Assembly (NCBI RefSeq): GCF_050113715.1 | Contig: NZ_JBNJQR010000001.1 | Coordinates: 496,001-560,000, forward strand | DNA from: Brevibacillus_H ginsengisoli | GTDB taxonomy: Bacteria; Bacillota; Bacilli; Brevibacillales; Brevibacillaceae | Direction: 5' to 3' | Length of the DNA stretch: 64,000 nt | In this document: positions 45,208-52,846 of the stretch, piece by piece | Position numbering within the stretch: the stretch's first letter is position 1 | Layout of the letters: each line of letters begins with the position of its first letter | Notes under the pieces: model-generated | The model's input: only the letters and a program-made list of their open reading frames with translations | Databases searched by the model: none | What the model was told of the DNA's origin: nothing | Translations under genes and position numbers: made by a program

Positions 45208-45485
45208 TCCTTTTCACTCCTATGTATTATTACATGTGAAACCCACACATTTCAGATGATCTAGTAATAGCTTAGCTGGTTCTGATGTAAAGTAAAACTT
45301 CCATTTATTCCTCCACCATGTTTGAATGCAAGACCTTTTTACTAAGAAAACGAAAAAAGAACTGAGTGAGTACAAGGCCATACATATGATACAAGATTAC
45401 TTTCCTCTTCTACTTAAGATTTTCCCTCTCCTTTTTTATTCCATTCATCTTCGTCATTGTACAAATGATGAGTTGGATAATTGAG
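45208..45485. other. Intergenic stretch without recognised gene
   Basis: AT-rich divergent spacer. No open frame with a ribosome binding site, RNA signature or repeat copy was seen. Confidence 0.5.
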
Positions 45486-45510
45486 GAAACGTTTCGGAAA
45501 TCCGTTCGTC
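45486..45510 (+). promoter_or_regulatory. Possible ECF-sigma promoter of the lipoprotein gene
   Basis: GAAAC, 16-base spacer, CGTC, resembling promoters used by cell-envelope ECF sigma factors (SigM/SigX/SigW group). The leader would be very short before GAGGTGA at 45519. Confidence 0.35.
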
Positions 45511-45533
45511 TTAGTAGCGAGGTGATCATGACA

Positions 45534-45968
45534 ATGAAAAAATTCGCTTCCACTCTAGTTCCACTAGCAGCAGCAGTATTCTTGGTGACGGGCTGTTCTG
45601 ATCAGCAAGCAGGACCAGCTCCGGCCGATCAAAGCCAGGCGTCCCTGGCATCACAACCTGTCCAACAAGAGGGAAGTTCTGGGGTTCAAGCACCTGCGCA
45701 GACTACTGGTCAACCTTCTACGACTCCTGCTACTCCAACCAAGTCAAGTGGTTCCCCTAAACTTGTGGTGAAAGAAGGTACCGGGGAATACACCGGTATG
45801 ATCGACGGGAACTCTGTAGAAATCATCGTCAACGGCGAGCCCAAGGCATTTCGACTGAACGAGGTATCCAAACAAATGGTGGAGAAATTGAAGTCCAAAA
45901 CCCGTGTTTCGTTCCATTACACCGAGGGAGAGCAGCTGGTTTTACAGGACATTGAAGAAATGAAGTAA
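45534..45968 (+). CDS. Small lipoprotein of unknown function
   Basis: 144 residues with a lipoprotein signal (MKKFASTLVPLAAAVFLVTGC, lipobox VTGC), then a Gln/Ala/Pro/Thr/Ser-rich spacer of about 60 residues. A compact C-terminal domain follows (KLVVKEGTGEYTGMIDGNSVEI..KTRVSFHYTEGEQLVLQDIE), resembling small OB-like beta barrels. ATG 45534 has GAGGTGA eight bases upstream; ATG 45528 is too close. Monocistronic with its own terminator. Confidence 0.75.
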   Translation: MKKFASTLVPLAAAVFLVTGCSDQQAGPAPADQSQASLASQPVQQEGSSGVQAPAQTTGQPSTTPATPTKSSGSPKLVVKEGTGEYTGMIDGNSVEIIVNGEPKAFRLNEVSKQMVEKLKSKTRVSFHYTEGEQLVLQDIEEMK

Positions 45969-45991
45969 TTGGACGAAATACACGAAGAAAG

Positions 45992-46022
45992 GAACTGGTC
46001 TTTTCGGCGGCCAGTTCTTTTA
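45992..46022 (+). terminator. Terminator after the lipoprotein gene
   Basis: Nine-base stem with one G-U pair (GAACTGGTC / GGCCAGTTC, 45992-46017) followed by TTTTAATTTTTT. Confidence 0.75.
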
Positions 46023-46075
46023 ATTTTTTGAACCTAATTTCTTCCTTCTTCGTATTACCAGCTAGGAGGGATATC

Positions 46076-46300
46076 ATGAATATCTTGAACGCGTGCATTA
46101 CTAGAATTGTGATCTTTTATCATAAATTCCAGAATCTAATCCTTACATTATTCGTTATCGGCCTCTTTGACCTGGTGGTGTACGGAGATGCGATGATTTC
46201 CTTGTTTGCTTTTCCTGAGTTCGCACCGCTTGTCGTGATGATATTGCTCGGATTAGGTTTATACAAACGTTGGAGAAAACAACGAAAAAAGACGGAGTAA
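46076..46300 (+). CDS. Small two-helix membrane protein
   Basis: 74 residues with two hydrophobic segments (about 19-40 and 45-63) and a strongly basic C-terminus (KRWRKQRKKTE), predicting both ends inside. AGGAGGG precedes ATG 46076. No family recognised. Confidence 0.65.
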   Translation: MNILNACITRIVIFYHKFQNLILTLFVIGLFDLVVYGDAMISLFAFPEFAPLVVMILLGLGLYKRWRKQRKKTE

Positions 46301-46407
46301 TGAATTGAGATTTCATGTTTGGTGTTCCATTTTTGAGAAAATATGATAAAAAGGAAGTAGGCATCTTTTATTGATAGATAATTTCGACGAATAGAGGAGG
46401 AACTCAG

Positions 46408-46890
46408 GTGGAAAAAGTGCTGCAAGCGATTCAAGATGATTATCCGGATGATTTTGCATGGTGCTATGGTTGTGGTCGATTAAATGAGCAAGGCCACCAC
46501 TTCCGCACAGGTTGGCAAGGAGAGCAGACAGTGACCATTTATTCGCCGGGGGATGAGCATTTGGCTCTACCTGGTTTTGTTTACGGTGGCTTGATTGCGT
46601 CACTCATTGATTGTCATGGGACAGGCTCGGCGGCATTGGCCCTGCACCGTAAAAATGGTCATGAGCCCGGAGACAATGCTGAGCCACCTCGATTTGTAAC
46701 AGCTTCCTTACACGTGGATTTTCTTAAGCCGACTCCACATGGCATTCCATTAAAAGCGATTGGAACGATTCAAGAGATTCACCCGAAAAAATGGAAGGTA
46801 GAAACGGAAGTGTACGCGAACGACACGCTTTGCGCTCGTGGCGAGGTTGTCGCTGTGGTGATGCCTAATAGCTTCCTTATGAAGGATTAA
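46408..46890 (+). CDS. PaaI/hotdog-fold thioesterase
   Basis: 160-residue 4HBT-fold protein: an N-terminal CYGCGRLNEQG segment, the hotdog active region LPGFVYGGLIASLIDCHGTGSA, and VTASLHVDFLKPTP. Such proteins hydrolyse acyl-CoA thioesters; the acyl group is not predictable. The Cys-Gly-Cys start is common to one PaaI-like subgroup. GTG 46408 follows GAGGAGG by seven bases. Confidence 0.85.
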   Translation: MEKVLQAIQDDYPDDFAWCYGCGRLNEQGHHFRTGWQGEQTVTIYSPGDEHLALPGFVYGGLIASLIDCHGTGSAALALHRKNGHEPGDNAEPPRFVTASLHVDFLKPTPHGIPLKAIGTIQEIHPKKWKVETEVYANDTLCARGEVVAVVMPNSFLMKD

Positions 46891-46909
46891 GCGAATCATG
46901 ATAGAATGG

Positions 46910-46938
46910 AGGACCAGCCTACAGGGTGGTCCTTTTGT
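46910..46938 (+). terminator. Terminator after the thioesterase gene
   Basis: Seven-base stem 46910-46916 / 46927-46933 followed by TTTTGTCTT. Confidence 0.55.
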
Positions 46939-47046
46939 CTTATTGGGTAAAAAAATTTGCCCTAGTAATCTTTGATATGGTACGAGTAGAATAGAAAAAG
47001 CTTTGGTGAATTCCAAGTAAAATGAATCGAACGCAGGTGATTTGAT

Positions 47047-48828
47047 TTGTTAAACAGAGCAGAAGAAATTCTGAAACAATATTTTGGTTATCAAGCTTTT
47101 CGCAAAGGACAAGAAGAGATTGTCCAAAGTTTGCTCGCTGGGCGGGATACGGTGGGCATCATGCCGACAGGCGGCGGTAAATCCATCTGTTATCAGGTGC
47201 CAGCGATTCTTTTGGACGGTGTCACGATTGTCATCTCGCCGTTAATATCTCTCATGAAAGATCAAGTAGATGCACTCGTCAGCATGGGAATTCCAGCAAC
47301 CCAGATCAATAGTTCCCTTGACTATAGCGAGGTGCGGGATCGACTGCAAAAAGCCCGCGGTGGGGAGTATAAGCTGCTCTACATCGCGCCGGAAAGGCTG
47401 GAGTCCGAAAACTTTCTCTCTTTAATGAGGGAACTGCCTGTTTCTCTGGTGGCGGTAGATGAGGCTCACTGCGTCTCTTCGTGGGGTCATGATTTTCGCC
47501 CCAGCTATTTAAATATCGCCAAATTTCTACGCGATTTACCAACGCGACCGATTGTTGCTGCCCTTACAGCGACAGCTACTCCCGAAGTGACGGAGGATAT
47601 TCGAAGACAACTGAGTCTTATGAATGAAGGTCTAGTGATTACGGGTTTTGAAAGGAAGAACCTCATCCTGTCTGTTCGCAAGGGGGAGGATAAACGCGCG
47701 TTCGTAGTCGATTACCTCAAAGCGAACCACCAGCAAGCAGGAATCGTCTATGCGTCAACCAGAAAAGAAGTGGACGCTCTTCATGAACACTTGCTCAAAC
47801 GAGGGCTTTCTGTGACCAAATACCATGCTGGGCTAAATGAGGAGGAGAGAGCGGGTAATCAGGAGGCCTTTCTTTTTGATGATGTCAGAGTTATGATCGC
47901 CACCAACGCATTTGGGATGGGGATTGACAAGTCTAACGTTCGGTACGTCATTCACTTCAACATGCCCAAAAATCTGGAGGCTTACTATCAAGAAGCTGGC
48001 CGCGCAGGCCGCGATGGCGAGCTGAGCGAGTGTATTCTCTTGTATCATCCGCAAGATGTTCAGACCCAGAAATTCTTTATCGAACAAAATCAGCTCACAA
48101 CCGAGCGAAAAGAATACGAATACAAAAAGCTGTACGCCATGATGGATTACTGCCGGACACCCAGATGCCTGATGCAGCATATCGTCCAGTACTTCGGTGA
48201 AACCCAATCAACCGAGTGTGGGCAATGCGGCAATTGCACGAATGATTTGGAACTGCTAGACATTACGGTGGAAGCCCAAAAAATATTTTCCTGCGTCAAA
48301 CGGATGAAAGAACGCTACGGAGCCTCGCTAGTTGCCCAAGTGCTTAAAGCCTCCAAAAACAAAAAGGTTCTGCAATTCGGGTTTGACAAGCTGCCTACGT
48401 ATGGCTTGATGAAGGAATATGTGGAGAAAGAGATTATGGAATTGATTCAGCTTCTGATTGCGGAAGGGTATCTCCATGTAACGGAAAGCCAGTACCCGGT
48501 TCTGATGGTAACGGAAAAAGCCTTGCCGGTCTTAAAAGGCGAGGAGCAAGTGTGGCAGAAGATTCAGCTTCGACCTGTACAGCGGGAAGCGGATGATGAA
48601 TTGTTTGAGCGGTTGCGAGAATTGCGCAAAGAGCTATCCCAGCAAGAAGGGGTACCGCCTTATGTCATTTTCCATGACAGCACGTTGAAAGAAATGAGCA
48701 GTATTTGTCCTGGTGACAAACAAACAATGCTCACGATCAAAGGAGTGGGAGCGGCCAAATTTGAGAAGTACGGTCAGCTGTTCCTAGACTGCCTGCAAGA
48801 GTACGTTCAGACGCATTCAAACGCTTAA
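47047..48828 (+). CDS. recQ: ATP-dependent DNA helicase RecQ
   Basis: 3'-5' helicase of 593 residues. Motif I is PTGGGKSICYQ, motif II VDEAHCVSSWGHDFRP, motif VI QEAGRAGRDG. The RQC zinc ligands are C-x4-C.. ..CGQCGNC (about 375-400), and a C-terminal HRDC domain is present (about 515-593). TTG start at 47047 with AGGTGA six bases upstream. It stands alone between the thioesterase gene and the hisS2 leader. Confidence 0.95.
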   Translation: MLNRAEEILKQYFGYQAFRKGQEEIVQSLLAGRDTVGIMPTGGGKSICYQVPAILLDGVTIVISPLISLMKDQVDALVSMGIPATQINSSLDYSEVRDRLQKARGGEYKLLYIAPERLESENFLSLMRELPVSLVAVDEAHCVSSWGHDFRPSYLNIAKFLRDLPTRPIVAALTATATPEVTEDIRRQLSLMNEGLVITGFERKNLILSVRKGEDKRAFVVDYLKANHQQAGIVYASTRKEVDALHEHLLKRGLSVTKYHAGLNEEERAGNQEAFLFDDVRVMIATNAFGMGIDKSNVRYVIHFNMPKNLEAYYQEAGRAGRDGELSECILLYHPQDVQTQKFFIEQNQLTTERKEYEYKKLYAMMDYCRTPRCLMQHIVQYFGETQSTECGQCGNCTNDLELLDITVEAQKIFSCVKRMKERYGASLVAQVLKASKNKKVLQFGFDKLPTYGLMKEYVEKEIMELIQLLIAEGYLHVTESQYPVLMVTEKALPVLKGEEQVWQKIQLRPVQREADDELFERLRELRKELSQQEGVPPYVIFHDSTLKEMSSICPGDKQTMLTIKGVGAAKFEKYGQLFLDCLQEYVQTHSNA

Positions 48829-48842
48829 TGGCCATAAAGGGC

Positions 48843-48871
48843 TTGCGTTAAAGCGGAAGATTCGATACAAT
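48843..48871 (+). promoter_or_regulatory. Sigma-A promoter of the hisS2 leader
   Basis: TTGCGT, 17-base spacer, TACAAT; transcription would begin near 48878, only about 11 bases before the leader-peptide ribosome binding site. Confidence 0.7.
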
Positions 48872-48903
48872 AGCTTCAATTTACTTGTAAGGAGAGTTTT
48901 TTC

Positions 48904-48957
48904 ATGTTCGGTTACCGCAATCTAACCAGAATCGAACAACTACATCATCATACGTAA
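48904..48957 (+). CDS. Histidine leader peptide of hisS2
   Basis: A 17-codon frame, MFGYRNLTRIEQLHHHT, with three consecutive CAT (His) codons just before the end. AAGGAG (48889-48894) lies at correct distance from the ATG. It sits between a good promoter and a set of competing hairpins ending in a terminator, in front of a histidyl-tRNA synthetase gene. That arrangement is the classic leader-peptide attenuator: stalling at His codons when charged tRNA-His is scarce would favour read-through. The peptide itself is presumably not functional after synthesis. Confidence 0.75.
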   Translation: MFGYRNLTRIEQLHHHT

Positions 48958-48980
48958 GCGTTTGTGTCTAAGGGATAACT

Positions 48981-49067
48981 CCCGTAGGTGCAAGCGCTTT
49001 TCGTGCTTGTACCTGCGGGCGATATACGAAGCCACGTAGGTATTTTTAATCCTACGTGGCTTTTTTT
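48981..49067 (+). promoter_or_regulatory. Attenuator hairpins and terminator of hisS2
   Basis: Segment 1 (48981-48995) pairs with segment 2 (49005-49019) over 15 bases. Segment 3 (49029-49041) pairs with segment 4 (49051-49062) to give a 12-base perfect terminator stem and T run. CGTAGGT occurs in both segment 1 and segment 3, and both can pair with ACCTGCG of segment 2 (49011-49017). So 2:3 is a possible antiterminator exclusive with 1:2 and 3:4. Confidence 0.7.
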
Positions 49068-49116
49068 ATTTCACCAATGCCGAATCAACTCGGCTTAAAA
49101 CGAAAGGATGAGCACA

Positions 49117-50451
49117 ATGGAAGAGATGCTGCGCAATGTGAAGGGGACCAAAGACTATTTGCCAGAGGAGCAGACGATTCGCACCTACATCAGAAGAACC
49201 TTGGAAGAGGTATTTGAACAGTACGCATATAAGCCGCTGGAGACACCCATCCTCAACTACTATGACTTGCTCGCCTCCAAGTACGGCGGCGGTGAGGAGA
49301 TTCTCAAAGAAGTTTATAAGCTTTCCGATCAGGGTGAGAGGGAGCTGGCTTTACGCTATGACTTAACCATTCCTGTCGCCAAGGTGATCGGGATGAATCC
49401 AGATATTCGGCTGCCGTTCAAACGGTACGAGATTGGCAAGGTTTTTCGAGATGGGCCTATGAAAGCGGGAAGGTTCCGAGAGTTTACGCAATGTGATGTG
49501 GACGTGGTCGGGGTCACATCAGTGCTGGCCGAAGCGGAACTGCTGGTGATGGCGGTTGAGGTGTTTCAGCGTTTGAAGCTTAATGTAAAGATTCAATATA
49601 ACAATCGGAAGGTTCTGACGGGAATCCTGCTCAGCTTCGAGGTAGCTGAGGAGCGGTTGGGTGACGTAATCCTGACACTGGATAAGGTAGAGAAAATCGG
49701 GATAGCAGGGGTCAAGGAAGAACTCAATGACAAACAGATCGAACAAGACACAATCGAGCGAATCACCCAATTCATCCAAGCAGATAACGGTAACACATTA
49801 GAGTATATCGGCAAGAACTTCTCCCAGCCGCTTGTTGTGGAAGGACTCCGAGAATTGATGGAGCTACGTGAATATGTGACGAAGGCTGGAGTCGAATCCT
49901 ATCTGCAGTTCAATCCGTTTCTCGCGAGAGGCCTCAATATTTATACGGGTAGTGTATATGAGATTTTTTTAACAGAAGGCAGAATTACTTCCAGTATCGG
50001 GAGCGGCGGACGCTACGACAAGATCATCGGACAACTGCTGGGGAACGATCAGAGCTTCCCTGCTGTAGGGCTGTCGTTCGGACTGGATGTCATCTATGCG
50101 GCATTGCTGGAAAAGGGACAGCTTTCATCTGGTCCACTTACCGAAATATTGATTGTTCCCATCGGAACGCAAGCTGAAAGCCTTCAACTAGCCACACGAT
50201 TACGGCGTCAGGGTCTGCGAGTAGAGATCGAGATGTCTGGGAAACGAGTGAAGAAGGCCTTGGATTATGCGAATAAGGAAGAAATTCCGTTTGTCCTTTT
50301 GTTAGGTCAGGATGAGCTGGCGCGAGGCGAAGTAACCCTCAGGAGTATGCGGGAGGGGATCGAGGAGAGGGTTGGGCTATCTGAGGTTGAAGAAAAACTT
50401 AACTCGCTTATGAAGAATTTCCAGAAGTCGACATGCTCAGTAATGATCTGA
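49117..50451 (+). CDS. Second histidyl-tRNA synthetase (divergent paralogue)
   Basis: 444 residues with the class II HisRS plan: VKGTKDYLPEEQ start, LRYDLTIPVAKVI, motif 2 region KRYEIGKVFRDGPMKAGRFREFTQCDVDVVG, motif 3 IGSGGRYDKIIG, and a C-terminal anticodon-binding domain (LRRQGLRVEIEMSGKRVKKAL..PFVLLLGQDEL). The motif 2 region resembles the archaeal/eukaryotic HisRS group more than the HisS at 25951. The histidine-binding motif reads ARGLNIYTG instead of the usual RGLDYY. It keeps the anticodon-binding domain, so it is not HisZ, which lacks it. ATG 49117 is chosen for the spacing from AAAGGATG. Control is by the leader peptide upstream. Confidence 0.85.
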   Translation: MEEMLRNVKGTKDYLPEEQTIRTYIRRTLEEVFEQYAYKPLETPILNYYDLLASKYGGGEEILKEVYKLSDQGERELALRYDLTIPVAKVIGMNPDIRLPFKRYEIGKVFRDGPMKAGRFREFTQCDVDVVGVTSVLAEAELLVMAVEVFQRLKLNVKIQYNNRKVLTGILLSFEVAEERLGDVILTLDKVEKIGIAGVKEELNDKQIEQDTIERITQFIQADNGNTLEYIGKNFSQPLVVEGLRELMELREYVTKAGVESYLQFNPFLARGLNIYTGSVYEIFLTEGRITSSIGSGGRYDKIIGQLLGNDQSFPAVGLSFGLDVIYAALLEKGQLSSGPLTEILIVPIGTQAESLQLATRLRRQGLRVEIEMSGKRVKKALDYANKEEIPFVLLLGQDELARGEVTLRSMREGIEERVGLSEVEEKLNSLMKNFQKSTCSVMI

Positions 50452-50639
50452 CATTTTGCGCGAAATGTGTCATACTAATTCACAGTTTCTTAACGGTTTA
50501 TTCATAAATTGATGGTCTTAGGCCAACAAGAATCATATAGAATATGGGTGTGAGCAAGACTCCTGACAGGATCCAAATTATGGCTGGGGTAACTTGCACG
50601 GAAAAAATCTTGCGAAGAAAAAGCAGGGAGATGAAAATC

Positions 50640-50870
50640 ATGGCAATGGTTTTAGAACGGGAAGCGGTTGAAGCAGTCGATATGGGTACATTGGTTATCG
50701 TTTTTGCTTCAGGAGATGTTCAAATGATTGAATCCGTCCCGTTTCATGAATTTAAAAAATGCGAGTCCCGCGGCCACTTTTTAAAAGTCGGAAAGCGATT
50801 GATGACGTTAGCTGACAAAGCCGTACGAATCAAATGGTTTGATGATGAAGCATTTGTTTATGGCTACTAA
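50640..50870 (+). CDS. 76-residue protein of unknown function
   Basis: Begins MAMVLEREAVEAVDMGTLVIVFASGD; a small alpha/beta protein with a conserved-looking VPFHEFKKCESRGHFLKVGKR segment and no membrane helix. GGGAG lies nine bases before ATG 50640; the longer frame from 50544 has no good site. A terminator follows. No family recognised. Confidence 0.6.
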   Translation: MAMVLEREAVEAVDMGTLVIVFASGDVQMIESVPFHEFKKCESRGHFLKVGKRLMTLADKAVRIKWFDDEAFVYGY

Positions 50871-50922
50871 TTGATCAAGTCAAATACGCGCACCCTATAT
50901 AGATAAGAATACGCCATCCGCT

Positions 50923-50956
50923 GAACCCTTTGGAACACATCCAAAGGGTTCTTTTA
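50923..50956 (+). terminator. Terminator before mltG
   Basis: Perfect 11-base stem 50923-50933 / 50941-50951 followed by TTTT. Confidence 0.8.
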
Positions 50957-50981
50957 CTTGAGACAAAATCTTCGGTATAAT
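50953..50981 (+). promoter_or_regulatory. Possible promoter of mltG
   Basis: TTTACT, 17-base spacer, TATAAT, starting within the preceding terminator's T run. Confidence 0.5.
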
Positions 50982-51013
50982 GAGAGGCGATGCAGGGAAG
51001 AGGAGGTTTACTT

Positions 51014-52117
51014 TTGAACCAAATGAAAAAAGAACGGGGATCCTTGAGAAATGGTACTCCGTCATTCACAGGGAAGCAAAAGAGGAGAAGAAGACCGTTT
51101 GGTGTCTATCTTTTCATCATGATTCTTGTACTTGCAGTCGCGATGGGCTATGTGTATTCACAGCTTCAGCCACCTTCGGCAAGCGCGGGTAAAGTGAAAC
51201 TAGTTTCCATTCCGGCTGGTTCGTCTGTTCGAGACATTGGACAGATTCTTGAAAAAGAAGGGCTGATAAAAAACGCCACGTTATTCAGTTTGTATGTCAA
51301 GACAAGAGATAACGGCAGTAAACTCCAAGCTGGAGACTATCGATTTAGTGTTGGACAACCTATTTCCGCGTTAATCGATGATATGGCGGGCGGTAAGGTT
51401 GTCGTTGATACCGTTCACTTCACCGTTCCAGAAGGCTGGAACATTAATCAAATCGCAACCTCTCTTGCTGAGAAGGGGATTGTCAACAAAGAGGCGTTCT
51501 TGAAAGAGATCGATCACGGTGATTTTTCGGAATTTCCCTTTGTGTCGTCTATTCCTCACAAGGAAGGGCGAAAATATCGGTTAGAGGGCTATTTATTTCC
51601 CGACACGTATGAAGTGAAAAAAGGGGCGACGGAGCATGAGATCATCTCCAAAATGCTCGCTCAATTTCAAAAAGAACTGAAGCCAGAGTGGCTAGATGAG
51701 CTCAAAAAGCAAAACATTTCGCTGGATGATGCGGTCACCCTTGCGTCCATCGTAGAGCGTGAAGTCGTTGTTGATCAGGAGCGCCCTGTAGTGGCTGGTG
51801 TATTCTACAATCGGATACACGATCACTGGATGCTGCAATCCTGTGCAACCATTCAGTTCATTCTTGGCAAACAGCGGGATCGGATTACCTTTAACGATTT
51901 GAAGATCCCAAGTCCGTACAATACGTACTTACATCAGGGCTTACCGCCTGGTCCAATCGCCAATCCGGGCAGAGCTTCGCTTCAAGCGGTTGTGGAGCCT
52001 GCACACCACGATTATTTCTTCTTTGTCACCAAAAAAGATGGCACCTCCGAACATTACTTTTCCAAAACGTTGGAAGAACACCTGGCTCGCGACGCAAAAA
52101 GCAGAGGGAACTGGTAA
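51014..52117 (+). CDS. mltG: Endolytic murein transglycosylase MltG
   Basis: Membrane-anchored enzyme that cuts nascent glycan strands and sets their length. About 367 residues: basic cytoplasmic start, one membrane helix (GVYLFIMILVLAVAMGYVYS), LysM-like subdomain (VSIPAGSSVRDIGQILEKEGLI), and the YceG domain with catalytic Glu in LASIVEREV. The SPYNTYLHQGLPPGPIANPG signature lies near the end. TTG 51014 is chosen because AGAGGAGG sits nine bases upstream. It heads the mltG-trmR-trhP1-trhP2-udk cluster, as yrrL does in B. subtilis. Confidence 0.94.
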   Translation: MNQMKKERGSLRNGTPSFTGKQKRRRRPFGVYLFIMILVLAVAMGYVYSQLQPPSASAGKVKLVSIPAGSSVRDIGQILEKEGLIKNATLFSLYVKTRDNGSKLQAGDYRFSVGQPISALIDDMAGGKVVVDTVHFTVPEGWNINQIATSLAEKGIVNKEAFLKEIDHGDFSEFPFVSSIPHKEGRKYRLEGYLFPDTYEVKKGATEHEIISKMLAQFQKELKPEWLDELKKQNISLDDAVTLASIVEREVVVDQERPVVAGVFYNRIHDHWMLQSCATIQFILGKQRDRITFNDLKIPSPYNTYLHQGLPPGPIANPGRASLQAVVEPAHHDYFFFVTKKDGTSEHYFSKTLEEHLARDAKSRGNW

Positions 52118-52183
52118 AAACAATGTTTTCATAGTAAAAATATGATATAATAATTCGGTTATTGCCGATGAGGAGTTACAAGG

Positions 52184-52846
52184 ATGATTACCAATCCAAC
52201 CATAGATGCTTACCTTCATACATTGGTTCCCAAACGATCTTCCCTTCTCACGCGCTTGGAACAAGAAGCGCATGCGGAGGGAATTCCCATTGTTCAACTG
52301 CCAAGCGCACAGTTCATCCGCCTGTTGCTGTTGACGCATCGGCCCAAACGGATTCTGGAAGTGGGTACCGCGATCGGCTATTCGACGATCTGGCTGGCTG
52401 AAGCGGCACCCGAAGCGCGGATTGTCACCATGGAGCTGGATGAGGAGAGAATCAAGCGGGCTCGCGAGAATTTTGCCGAGGCTGGTGTAAGCGAACGAAT
52501 TGAACTTCGTGAGGGAGATGCTACGCTTGGTCTGCCTGAAGGCTATCAATTTGACTGCCTGTTCATTGATGCGGCCAAGGGGCAGTATCTCAAGTTTCTC
52601 GAACTGTACTTGCCTCTTCTTGTTCCCGGCGGGCTTGTGATCAGTGATAACGTCTTGTTCCGTGGGCTCGTGGCCACTCCTGAAGAAGCGAATAAACGAC
52701 AGCGACCGCTCGTCCAAAAAATAGATCAATTCAACAACCATCTTGTCACCCATCCGCAGCTGGAAACGGCTGTTGTGCCAATCGGCGATGGAATCGCCGT
52801 GAGTATTAAGAAAGAGAAAGGATCGGATGCACGTGAAGAAGCCTGA
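52184..52846 (+). CDS. trmR: tRNA 5-hydroxyuridine methyltransferase TrmR (YrrM)
   Basis: A 220-residue class I SAM-dependent O-methyltransferase: SAM motif ILEVGTAIGYSTIWLAEA, TMELDEERIKRARENF, and the metal site DCLFIDAAKGQY with SDNVLFRG. In B. subtilis YrrM/TrmR methylates 5-hydroxyuridine-34 of tRNA to 5-methoxyuridine. Adjacency to the two U32 genes that make hydroxyuridine supports the same role. The end overlaps trhP1 by about 20 bases. Confidence 0.92.
   Translation: MITNPTIDAYLHTLVPKRSSLLTRLEQEAHAEGIPIVQLPSAQFIRLLLLTHRPKRILEVGTAIGYSTIWLAEAAPEARIVTMELDEERIKRARENFAEAGVSERIELREGDATLGLPEGYQFDCLFIDAAKGQYLKFLELYLPLLVPGGLVISDNVLFRGLVATPEEANKRQRPLVQKIDQFNNHLVTHPQLETAVVPIGDGIAVSIKKEKGSDAREEA

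Noticed and set aside
49117..50451. HisZ (ATP phosphoribosyltransferase regulatory subunit)
   Set aside because: The anticodon-binding domain and class II motifs are retained and no hisG is adjacent.
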